From: Bacteroidales bacterium | Lineage (GTDB): Bacteria; Bacteroidota; Bacteroidia; Bacteroidales; Lentimicrobiaceae | Direction: 5' to 3' | Assembly: GCA_016709025.1 (NCBI GenBank) | Contig: JADJEQ010000017.1 | Location: forward strand, 1 to 64,000 | Length of the DNA: 64,000 bases | Shown: in pieces, positions 40,579 to 48,213 of the stretch | Layout: each line of letters opens with the position of its first letter | Position numbering within the stretch: position 1 is the first letter of the stretch | Notes under the pieces: model-generated | What the model was told of the DNA's origin: nothing | Database searches by the model: none | Seen by the model: only the letters and a program-made list of their open reading frames with translations | Position numbers and translations under genes: made by a program

Positions 40579-41874
40579 ATGCCTGATGTTACTTTGCACC
40601 TGATTGAAAACGCAAACTTAAACCCATTAAACCAGGAGGCTGATGTGGCAACAATAGCAACGACAGGCAATAAAGGCAAGGGAATCAGATCAGATTGCCA
40701 GGTAACCCTTGAAATCAGGAAAAGCGGAGGCATCGATATCCAGCTTGTGAGCAAGGTAAAAGTCATGTATGGGGATTCTATCCTCAGCTTGTGCAACGAA
40801 ATTTTCAAATTTTACAACATCACCGATGCCAGCCTGCTGCTGGAAGATTCAGGCGCTCTTGAACCAGTGATCGCCGCCAGGTTGGAAGCCGCTATCAGGC
40901 AACTGACCGGGAGCACCAAAGAATACCTGACAGAACTGCTTCCGCAGAATAACTACCAGACGGCCAGGGACCGCGACCGTTTCTCCAGGCTTTACCTGCC
41001 GGGCAACAGCCCCGCCCTGATGATCAATGCAGGAATCCACAAACCCAACGGGATTATACTTGACCTGGAAGATGCCGTGGCCGTTTCAAAGAAGGAAGAA
41101 GCCCGTTTCCTCGTGAGAAATGCCCTGCGCACAATCGATTTTTATGGGGCCGAACGCATGGTCCGTATCAACCAGGTTCCGGCCGGCATAGCTGATCTTG
41201 ATTACATTATTCCACACAATGTGAACCTGATTCTCGTACCAAAATGTGAAAGTGCTGATCAGATCAGGCAGGTTAACAGCCGGATTAAAGAAATAAAAGA
41301 AGCAAAAGGCATTTCCGGTAACATTTGGCTGATGCCGATCATTGAAAGCGCCATGGGTGTGCTAAAAGCGCTGGAGATTGCTTCCTCTGAAAATGTGGTT
41401 GCCCTTGCCATCGGGCTCGAAGATTATACCGCCGACCTTGGCACCCGCCGCACCAATGAAGGTACTGAATCGTTCTTCGCCAGAAGCATGGTGGTGAATG
41501 CCTGCAAAGCTGCCGGAATCCAGGCCATCGACTCGGTATTCTCCGACATTGCCGATATGGAAGCGCTGAAACAGAATGTACTCAGATCGAAAGCCCTCGG
41601 ATTCGATGGCATGGGCTGTATTCATCCCCGGCAAATCAGGGTGATCCACGACAATTTTGCACCCGACGAAGCTGAAATCGATAAAGCGAAGAAAATCGTA
41701 AATGCATTTATCGATGCAACAGATAAGGGATTGGGGGTAGTTTCACTTGGAACCAAAATGATTGATCCCCCGGTGGTTAAACGGGCTCAGCATACCATCA
41801 ACCTGGCCATCAGCATGGGTAAACTGGATGCTGAATGGAGGGTTGAGTTTGTTGAAGCAGAAAGTAAAAAGTAA
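40579..41874 (+). CDS. Citrate lyase acyl carrier-beta subunit fusion (CitD-CitE)
   Basis: A 431-residue protein joining two citrate lyase subunits. Residues about 1-115 resemble the acyl carrier CitD: a candidate prosthetic-group Ser38 in KGIRSDCQV, then YGDSILSLCNEIF and LEDSGALEPVIAARLEAAI. Residues about 130-431 match CitE, the citryl lyase: RLYLPGNSPALMINAG, GIILDLEDAV (metal-binding acids), RINQVPAG, MPIIESAMG and GCIHPRQI. The expected reaction is citrate to acetate and oxaloacetate with CitF. No citC, citX or citG is nearby. The 3' end runs into a short AAAGTAA heptamer array that supplies the last codons. Confidence 0.88.
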   Translation: MPDVTLHLIENANLNPLNQEADVATIATTGNKGKGIRSDCQVTLEIRKSGGIDIQLVSKVKVMYGDSILSLCNEIFKFYNITDASLLLEDSGALEPVIAARLEAAIRQLTGSTKEYLTELLPQNNYQTARDRDRFSRLYLPGNSPALMINAGIHKPNGIILDLEDAVAVSKKEEARFLVRNALRTIDFYGAERMVRINQVPAGIADLDYIIPHNVNLILVPKCESADQIRQVNSRIKEIKEAKGISGNIWLMPIIESAMGVLKALEIASSENVVALAIGLEDYTADLGTRRTNEGTESFFARSMVVNACKAAGIQAIDSVFSDIADMEALKQNVLRSKALGFDGMGCIHPRQIRVIHDNFAPDEAEIDKAKKIVNAFIDATDKGLGVVSLGTKMIDPPVVKRAQHTINLAISMGKLDAEWRVEFVEAESKK

Positions 41875-41890
41875 AAAGTCTAAAAAAAAA
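41866..41890. repeat. Short heptamer array (AAAGTAA) over a gene end
   Basis: Three or so AAAGTAA/AAAGTCT heptamers. The first two encode the final Ser-Lys-Lys-stop of the CitD-CitE fusion. The 150-bp gap to citF holds an unrecognised Lys-rich frame that is not called. Confidence 0.6.
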
Positions 41891-42045
41891 GTTAATCCTG
41901 CTCATGATCTTGATTCTGCCATTTCTTCTCTGATAAGATTTCAGGAGAAAAGTTTGAGAATCAATGCGAAGTTCTTCAACAAGGAATCAATCAGCAGGAG
42001 ATTGAAAAAACGCAAGTCAAAGGTTGACATAATAAAAAGAAAATC

Positions 42046-43608
42046 ATGTCGAAATACGATAAAATTACTACCAACGCGGTTGGACGGGTAGTTCCACAGA
42101 TCATCAACGGTAAAGAAGCTGTTCCATTCCTGGGCGTCGGGAAATTCAGGCCCACCGGGCGAAAATATGCTCCACTCATCAGTACCTGTGCCGATTTTCC
42201 TGACGATGGCAATAAAACCGTGCCCTCCCTCCGGGAGGCCCTGATCCGGTGTGGACTAAAAGATGGCATGACCATCTCGACCCATCACCATTTCAGAAAT
42301 GGCGATCTGGTCGGGAACCAGATTTTTGATGCTGCTGCGGAACTCGGAATAAAAAATCTTACCTGGGCACCCTCTGCCTCCTTCGAATGCCACAGTCCGC
42401 TGATCAAATACCTTGAAGATGGTACCATTCATCATATTGAAGGCAGTATGAACGGCGCCCTCGGCAAATTTACCTCCGAAGGCGGAATGCAGGGAATGGG
42501 CGTTCTCAGGTCACATGGCGGACGTTACCAGGCCATTCAGGATGGCGACCTCCACGTGGATATAGCTGTAATTGCAGCGCCAACAGCCGATGCATTCGGA
42601 AACGCCACCGGCGACCGCGGCTCTGCTGCCTGTGGCTTGCTCGGGTTTGCCCTGGCCGATTCGCAATATGCTGATAAAGTGATTGTAGTAACCGACAACC
42701 TGGTGCCTTTCCCCTGCGTTCCATGGCAGATTCACGGCAACTATGTTGATTTCGTGGTTGTCCTCGATAGAGTAGGAATTCCTGAGAAAATCATCTCGGG
42801 CACCACCGAAATCACCAAAAGTCCCGACAGGCTGCTGCTTGCTGAATTAACAGCCCAATTCTGCGATGAAACCGGCATTGTCCGCGATGGGTTCTCCTTC
42901 CAGGCAGGCGCCGGCGGCACCGCGCTTTCAATCGGCATTTATTTTGCCGAAATGCTGCGTAAGCGTGGCATGAAAGCCCGTTTTGCAAGAGGAGGAAGTA
43001 ATAAATACCTGGTTAAAATGCTCGAAGAAGGCCTGGTTGACTACATCCTCGACGGACAAACGTTTGACCTGGAAGGCGTAAGGTCGATGCGCGAAAACAG
43101 CGGCCACCTGAATACCAGCCCGTTTACCAGCTACAACTATCACGGAAAGGGAAATTTTGCTTCCATGGTCGATGTGGTGATACTTGGAGCCACTGAGGTT
43201 GACATCAACTTCAACGCCAATGTAGTAACCCATTCCGACGGTTACCTGTTGCATGGCATCGGCGGTTGGATGAACTGCCTGTTCTCAAAATGCGTAATCC
43301 TGCCGATCCCCCTCTTCCGCGACCGCATGCCGGTGATCCGCGACCAGGTGACCACCATCTGCGGACCGGGCGAACTGATTGATGTGATTGTAACCGAAAG
43401 GGGTATTGCGATCAATCCGTTGCGCACCGACCTGATCGACAAACTGAAAGGATCTTCCTTACCCATCAAATCGATCCACCAATTGAAGGAGGAAGCGGAA
43501 AGAATCTGCGGAAAACCTTCACTTCCGGTGTTGAGCGATGAATTTATCGCCGCCATCAAATGGGTGGATGGAACCGTTATCGATGCTGTGAGAAAAGTGA
43601 TAATTTAA
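42046..43608 (+). CDS. citF: Citrate lyase alpha subunit (citrate CoA-transferase)
   Basis: A 520-residue alpha subunit that exchanges the acetyl group on the carrier protein for citrate. CoA-transferase family I segments are visible: the N-terminal TTNAVGRVVPQIINGK typical of CitF, STHHHFRNGD, HIEGSMNGALGKF, PTADAFGNATG, and GAGGTALSIGIYF. Length fits CitF. It follows the CitD-CitE fusion in the same direction and completes the lyase complex. Confidence 0.95.
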   Translation: MSKYDKITTNAVGRVVPQIINGKEAVPFLGVGKFRPTGRKYAPLISTCADFPDDGNKTVPSLREALIRCGLKDGMTISTHHHFRNGDLVGNQIFDAAAELGIKNLTWAPSASFECHSPLIKYLEDGTIHHIEGSMNGALGKFTSEGGMQGMGVLRSHGGRYQAIQDGDLHVDIAVIAAPTADAFGNATGDRGSAACGLLGFALADSQYADKVIVVTDNLVPFPCVPWQIHGNYVDFVVVLDRVGIPEKIISGTTEITKSPDRLLLAELTAQFCDETGIVRDGFSFQAGAGGTALSIGIYFAEMLRKRGMKARFARGGSNKYLVKMLEEGLVDYILDGQTFDLEGVRSMRENSGHLNTSPFTSYNYHGKGNFASMVDVVILGATEVDINFNANVVTHSDGYLLHGIGGWMNCLFSKCVILPIPLFRDRMPVIRDQVTTICGPGELIDVIVTERGIAINPLRTDLIDKLKGSSLPIKSIHQLKEEAERICGKPSLPVLSDEFIAAIKWVDGTVIDAVRKVII

Positions 43609-43654
43609 AACAAACCGACAACTTACATTTAGCTCTGACATAGAATTATGCACG

Positions 43655-43682
43655 GTAGGGACACGACATGTCGTGTCCCTAC
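43655..43682. repeat. Dispersed palindromic element, copy 2 (perfect 28-bp palindrome)
   Basis: GTAGGGACACGACA is followed immediately by its exact complement TGTCGTGTCCCTAC. It shares the GGGACACGACATGT core with copies at 8191 and 43782. It lies 47 bp after citF but lacks a T-run. Confidence 0.8.
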
Positions 43683-43781
43683 TTTGGTTTTGTTACTAGG
43701 ACAGGAGATTTCCCTGAATTCTGTCAGATCGAAATCCGGCGCCTAATTGGACACTCGTCCAACGCAAAAGTTGAGACACGC

Positions 43782-43827
43782 ATTCAAAATACAGGGACAC
43801 GACATGTGGTTTCCCTGCATTTTGAAT
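43782..43827. repeat. Dispersed palindromic element, copy 3
   Basis: The core GGGACACGACATGTGGTTTCCC is flanked by arms ATTCAAAATACAGGGA and TCCCTGCATTTTGAAT, complementary except for one base. The arms differ from those of copies 1 and 2. Confidence 0.75.
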
Positions 43828-44176
43828 ACCCTGCAATCTTAAGTTGATCGATTTTCTTTACCTATTCACTCAGTTTGGGTATAAAATATTTTTAGAGACC
43901 GGATGAACTGAAAAGTGGAACATATCGGTGAAAATGAACTCCTGTATAAAATTAGTAAAAATACTTTACTATACATATATTACTCTTTATCAATACATTA
44001 AATGCATTGATAATAAAATATCAAAAAAAAACATAATATTTTTTTTGCATTTACTGATTAAAATGTAGTAAATTTATCGCTGTTAAAATCTTTTACATTA
44101 ATCATTCCTGCTATAGTCAACTTCTAAATCCAGGTTGATACTTTTTTATTTATATCCCATCCAACAAATTAAGAAA
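43828..44176. other. AT-rich intergenic region upstream of the NtrC-type gene
   Basis: Very AT-rich, with long A-runs. It contains the leader of the regulator gene. No gene, RNA or clear promoter pair was recognised. Confidence 0.5.
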
Positions 44177-45523
44177 ATGAGTAAAATTCTGGCTATTGAC
44201 GATGATTCCATTATCAGGACATTACTGACCAATATTCTGACCAAAGCAGGATATGAAGTTGTAACAGCAGCAGACGGGGAATCAGGACTTGAATTGGCAA
44301 TTTCGACCAATCCTGATCTGGTTGTTACCGATTTTCAAATGCCAGGGATCAGTGGATTGGATGTAGTAACAGAATTACAGCGTACGCAACCAGGATTGCC
44401 GGTAATCCTGCTGACCGCACACGGTGATGTTGCACTCACCATAAAATCAATTCAGCTCGGTGCATACGATTTTATTGAGAAACCGATACAAATGCAGGAG
44501 TTACTGGATGTAATCCGCAACGGACTTGAAGTTTCAAGGCAAAGTCGGAGCCTTACCGAAGCCATTTCACCGGAGATCAGAAAAGCCATTGAAGATAACC
44601 TGCTGGTGGGAAAAACCCCGGTAATGCGTGAGATTTTCAAGAACATCGGGAGGATTTCACTCAACAAGGTCAATGTGCTGATTACCGGTGAAACCGGAAC
44701 CGGAAAGGAATTGATAGCCAGACTTATCCATTTTAGCGGTATCACAAGGGAACATCCATTGATTGTAGTGAATTGCTCTACACTGAATGAGAGTCTGCTT
44801 GAGCACGAGTTGTTTGGTTATACTTTGGGAGCTTTCCCCGGAGCGATGAACGACAAAAAGGGGAAATTTGAACAGGCTGGTGAAGGGACCTTATTCCTGG
44901 ATGAAATTTCAGAACTTACCGATAACATACAGACAAAATTGCTGCGTGTATTACAGGAACTGGAATTTGAAAAACCAGGCGCTGACGATCCTCTGCCGAT
45001 GAAAGCAAGGATTATTGCCGCTACAAACAAAGATCTTGAAGCACTCGTTAAGAGCGGGAAATTCAGGGAAGAACTCTATTACAGGCTAAAAGTATTTACC
45101 ATCGCCCTTCCTCCGCTCAGAAACAGGAAAGAAGACATCGCAGAGCTGGTGAAGCACCTGATGGGTAAGCTCAACCGGAAACTTAACAAACGTGTACTAA
45201 AAATCGGCGACGGCGTTCTCGACCTTCTGCAAAGCCACGACTGGCCCGGCAACGTAAGAGAACTTGAAAATACCCTGATGCAGGCATTCATTATGACCCG
45301 CAGTGATGTACTTGAAAAGGAACATATCGCATTGATGAGTTCCCATGAAGGTGCTGATGGTGAAGCCTTTGAATTAAAATCAATTGCTGATATCGAGAAA
45401 GTTCACATTAAAAAAGTACTCGACAGGGTAAAATGGAACAAGCAGGAAGCTTCCCGGATACTTGAAATTACCAGGCCTACTTTAAATGCCAAGATTGAAA
45501 AATACGGGCTAAAGCACAACTAA
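44177..45523 (+). CDS. Orphan NtrC-family response regulator with GAFPGA variant
   Basis: A 448-residue regulator. I chose the ATG at 44177 since the receiver domain starts there (KILAIDDDS). The phospho-acceptor is Asp52 in VVTDFQMPG, with LLTAHGD and EKP following. The AAA+ domain has Walker A GETGTGKE (171-178) and Walker B GTLFLDEI (237-244). The sigma-54 contact loop reads GAFPGA (218-223), where nearly all active members have GAFTGA. The C-terminal Fis-type helix-turn-helix is near WNKQEASRILEITRPTLNAKI. No histidine kinase gene is adjacent. The missing Thr suggests altered or lost sigma-54 activation. Confidence 0.92.
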   Translation: MSKILAIDDDSIIRTLLTNILTKAGYEVVTAADGESGLELAISTNPDLVVTDFQMPGISGLDVVTELQRTQPGLPVILLTAHGDVALTIKSIQLGAYDFIEKPIQMQELLDVIRNGLEVSRQSRSLTEAISPEIRKAIEDNLLVGKTPVMREIFKNIGRISLNKVNVLITGETGTGKELIARLIHFSGITREHPLIVVNCSTLNESLLEHELFGYTLGAFPGAMNDKKGKFEQAGEGTLFLDEISELTDNIQTKLLRVLQELEFEKPGADDPLPMKARIIAATNKDLEALVKSGKFREELYYRLKVFTIALPPLRNRKEDIAELVKHLMGKLNRKLNKRVLKIGDGVLDLLQSHDWPGNVRELENTLMQAFIMTRSDVLEKEHIALMSSHEGADGEAFELKSIADIEKVHIKKVLDRVKWNKQEASRILEITRPTLNAKIEKYGLKHN

Positions 45524-45924
45524 TTCCGTTGCATCCATCACTCTTTCTTTAGTTAGCCACCTGAAAACCAATATATTTCAGGTCTTACGCAAACTTCGCC
45601 TAACCCATAAACGACACAATTTCATATTTGTCCGTCGTTAATATTTCATGCTCCTTTATCTATTTGCAGATCCGTTGAAATTTGTTGTTCCAATGCGATT
45701 CATGAAAACGCATTGAACCCGGACAATGGTAGCATATTTTTACAACTAAAAATTATCAATGAGAAAATCTAATATATTGTTTTCAGGATATTTACACTGA
45801 TCCCGGAATTTTATAAAAAATTACTTTTCATAAAAAGTAAAATTATTACTCCTTTTACTTGACTTTCGCTCTGCAATAGCATTACTTTGAGAAAATCGTA
45901 AAATAAGCAGATAATAATTTTACA
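45524..45924. other. Intergenic region with possible promoter
   Basis: AT-rich. Near its end is CTTGACTTTCG, then about 20 bp and TACTTTGAG, loosely like TTG/TAnnTTTG, before the small exported gene. A similar CTTGACTTTGA sequence precedes the decayed second copy at about 46651. Confidence 0.4.
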
Positions 45925-46344
45925 ATGAGTCTTTCCGGTCATACGTTGATTCTTATGTTGCTGATTTTGTCAGGATCCTGGTGTTTTGGACAAACCAGTG
46001 TCAACGGTCATGTCTGTGCAGAAGTCGTTGAATCGGTTTCGGTAAGCTGTCAGGGCAATACAACAATGACCTATCTTACAAAGAGCCAGGATGAACTTGA
46101 TCTGGGAAGGTTTAATATTTTAGCTGAAGCATCTTCAACAATTACCCTGGTATTTGATAATGACAATATCAAAAACAACCGAGGGGAAATATTTGCAATT
46201 GAAACAACCCATCCCGACACAGGAGAACCGCTGGTAACTGACTTGAATGGATATCAATCGCTTAACCTGATGGCAAGGACTACAGAACAACTTACCACCG
46301 GCCAATACCAGGGAAACTACAGGGTTACTTTTGCCTATAACTGA
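45925..46344 (+). CDS. Small exported DUF4402-like protein
   Basis: A 139-residue protein with a signal peptide (residues 1-24, ending CFGQ). The rest resembles DUF4402 secreted beta-sandwich proteins: HVCAEVVESVSVS, ELDLGRFNIL and the C-terminal TTGQYQGNYRVTFAYN. Such proteins are short and often repeated in Bacteroidota and may form pilus- or surface-associated units. It stands alone after the orphan regulator gene. Function unknown. Confidence 0.7.
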   Translation: MSLSGHTLILMLLILSGSWCFGQTSVNGHVCAEVVESVSVSCQGNTTMTYLTKSQDELDLGRFNILAEASSTITLVFDNDNIKNNRGEIFAIETTHPDTGEPLVTDLNGYQSLNLMARTTEQLTTGQYQGNYRVTFAYN

Positions 46345-46719
46345 GTTTTAATTCAGTTCTGAAAAATCATACATTTCCTGGGTTTAGGAATCCTGCCGCT
46401 GAATAAATACATTCAATGCTATATTGAAGTCTCTTTAACCTGAGATACGTAAAAAAACTATCCGGTCCTGACATCCGGTTATTCTAATATCAATACAATT
46501 CACCGATCATGTAAAATTCGTAAATTTATTTTACATACACGTATTTTTGCTTAAATAAATATCAATTATCTGTATATCAATTTATTATGGCATTACTAAA
46601 TTCGAGATAGAAAATATTTTAATCTGAATGTAAATTTATTTCATTATTTTCTTGACTTTGATGATCAGATTGTATTAACTTCGCAGAGTTGTCAGAATTG
46701 AATAAATAAATTTACAATG

Positions 46720-47022
46720 ACCTTTGACATATTTGCACTCACTGCTCTTCCTGATATTTTTGGAAAGGTGATGTTCGCACCAGGTCATAATAACATTGTT
46801 GTTTGATTCTGAAACGATGTGTTTAACAAATAATCTTGTTTAATTAAAACAAGTGTCAGTATTTTAAGGTGATGATCCTCTACTATGACCACTAAACATC
46901 AATTGCAGGAAGCCTCAGAAAACTGATATGAATGAAAACAAACTTATACCCTGGTAGCTGCAGAAAAACAACTACGCGATATTGAAAATTATCAGGGAGA
47001 CTATTGGGTTACTTTTGCTTAA
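46720..47022 (+). pseudogene. Decayed second copy of the DUF4402-like gene
   Basis: The last part (46936-47022) reads as a frame ending ENYQGDYWVTFA-stop, clearly related to QYQGNYRVTFA of the intact neighbour, preceded by AEKQLRD versus ARTTEQLTTG. Upstream the frame is broken by a stop at 46933. The stretch before it has an ATG at 46717-46719 preceded by AATTTACA, as in the intact copy, but no continuous homologous frame. A terminator follows. Confidence 0.6.
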
Positions 47023-47048
47023 GATTGGGTTTTGACTACAATTTGGGG

Positions 47049-47094
47049 AAAAATCAGATGCAAACCATTAGGGGGGGAGCATCTGATTTTTTTT
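47049..47094 (+). terminator. Terminator after the decayed gene
   Basis: AAATCAGATGC and GCATCTGATTT form a stem with a purine-rich loop (GGGGGGG inside), followed by eight T. It still follows the broken gene closely, consistent with that gene once being functional. Confidence 0.85.
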
Positions 47095-47156
47095 GTTTGG
47101 CTCAGGCTGGAATAAAGTAAAAAGTAAGCAGCTGTAATCAATAATTCAGAAATTTG

Positions 47157-47370
47157 AAGTAAGAGGTAAGAAGTAAGAGGTAAAAGGGTGACTTAGAGAT
47201 GAAGAGACTGAGAGACTAAGTAGTGAGTAGTGAGTAGTGAGTAGTGAGTAGTGAAAGTGAAAAGTGAAAAGTGAAGAGTTGAAAGAAAGACGAAGAGACT
47301 GAGAGACTAAGTGATGAGAGTGAGAGATGAGAGTGAGTAGTGAGTAGTGAGAATGAGAGTGAGGAAAAGT
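47157..47370. repeat. Heptamer array (AGTAGTG/AAAGTGA)
   Basis: AAGAGGT and AGTAAGA units, then at least five AGTAGTG units, AAAGTGA units, a GAGACTG stretch that occurs twice, and more AGTAGTG/AGTGAGA units. The step is 7 bp. It is next to the 3' end of ygfJ. Confidence 0.85.
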
Positions 47371-47377
47371 GAGGAAA

Positions 47378-47525
47378 CGAAATCAGCATCCAGCAACCAG
47401 AATCAGCAATCCGAACCTGCCAGCCCGCGGCGAGGATACGGCAGGCTGGTTGGCTAATCGCAATCCAAAATCCGAATCTAACGCGAAATCCGAAATCCGA
47501 AATCCGAAATCCGAAATCAGCAACC
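47378..47525. repeat. Heptamer arrays (ATCAGCA and CCGAAAT) with an embedded hairpin
   Basis: AATCAGC/ATCCAGC units, then a GC-rich insert with CCTGCC and GGCAGG arms (47416-47445), then at least four CCGAAAT units. The insert resembles the hairpins at 31865 and 59127. Confidence 0.8.
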
Positions 47526-47546
47526 CGAACCGGAGCGAAGCGGAGT

Positions 47547-48164
47547 TCACCGAAGGTAAATACTTCTTTCAAATTCTCTCCTATAATCAGCGGGTGAATT
47601 TATATTTACTAAAATCCTGTTATTGTCCGATTCAATGAAAAATGAAGGAAAATCCCTCAGAAAATAATCAAGTCTGGTATCAGGATTATTGCAGCTCAGT
47701 ATTGATCTGCAGATAAAAGGATTTATCAAAACCGGATGACCTGCTTTTCCGCAATGGCATGGTATGATCACCCCGGCTTTCGTCCTGTTTTCAATCATTT
47801 TAATCAGGAGTTCAGGTTCTGTAAATGGATTGTCTGCATTCTGAATAAAAACAAACGATTCTGCTCCGACATACCTGAGTCCGGCCTGAAGTGAGAAAAA
47901 CCTTCCGTTCTCAGGATATGGGTTCATAACAATTTCTACTTCTGAAGGTAACGACAACTGTGTGAACTCTAAGAAATTATGAAGGGACTTGTTTACTACA
48001 ACAATTTGCTTTTCTATCCCAGCCTGCTGGTATGAGGCTGTTATCTTTTCAATAAAAGTCATTTTTTCCTGACCAAACGGCAGCAAGGCCTTGTGCATTC
48101 CCATTCTGCCGGAATTACCCGCTGAAAGAATGATACAGCATATACGTTCCTGAATATCCATCAA
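47547..48164 (-). CDS. MobA/MocA-like nucleotidyltransferase (YgfJ family)
   Basis: A 205-residue NTP transferase. The N-terminal CIILSAGNSGRMGMHKALLPFG is the nucleotide-binding motif of MobA/MocA proteins, and FIQNADNPFTEPELL holds the metal-binding Asp. YgfJ-family proteins occur in selenium-dependent molybdenum hydroxylase loci and probably cytidylate the molybdenum cofactor for the hydroxylase. It is divergent from ygfK across only 49 bp, supporting that role here. The last part abuts heptamer arrays. Confidence 0.85.
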   Translation of the reverse strand: MMDIQERICCIILSAGNSGRMGMHKALLPFGQEKMTFIEKITASYQQAGIEKQIVVVNKSLHNFLEFTQLSLPSEVEIVMNPYPENGRFFSLQAGLRYVGAESFVFIQNADNPFTEPELLIKMIENRTKAGVIIPCHCGKAGHPVLINPFICRSILSCNNPDTRLDYFLRDFPSFFIESDNNRILVNINSPADYRREFERSIYLR

Positions 48165-48181
48165 AGGGTAATTTTCATACT

Positions 48182-48195
48182 TTTACAAATGTAAA
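48182..48195. promoter_or_regulatory. Inverted repeat in the ygfJ-ygfK divergent promoter region
   Basis: TTTACA and TGTAAA are separated by two bases within the 49-bp divergent spacer. The minus strand also reads TACATTTG, a -7-like element for ygfJ. It could be a small operator controlling both directions. Confidence 0.35.
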
Positions 48196-48213
48196 TATTA
48201 AAACCGGCATGGC

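Noticed and set aside
40416..40808. 130-codon minus-strand open frame
   Set aside because: Mostly antisense to the CitD part, no features.
41875..42045. Lys-rich frame (NPAHDLDSAISSLIRFQEKS) between the citrate lyase genes
   Set aside because: It is only part of a longer frame that starts inside the CitD-CitE gene and runs into citF; no start codon context or known family. Could be a gene remnant but not supportable.
43655..43682. Intrinsic terminator of citF
   Set aside because: The palindrome has no loop of useful size and no T-run, and the same core occurs elsewhere away from gene ends.
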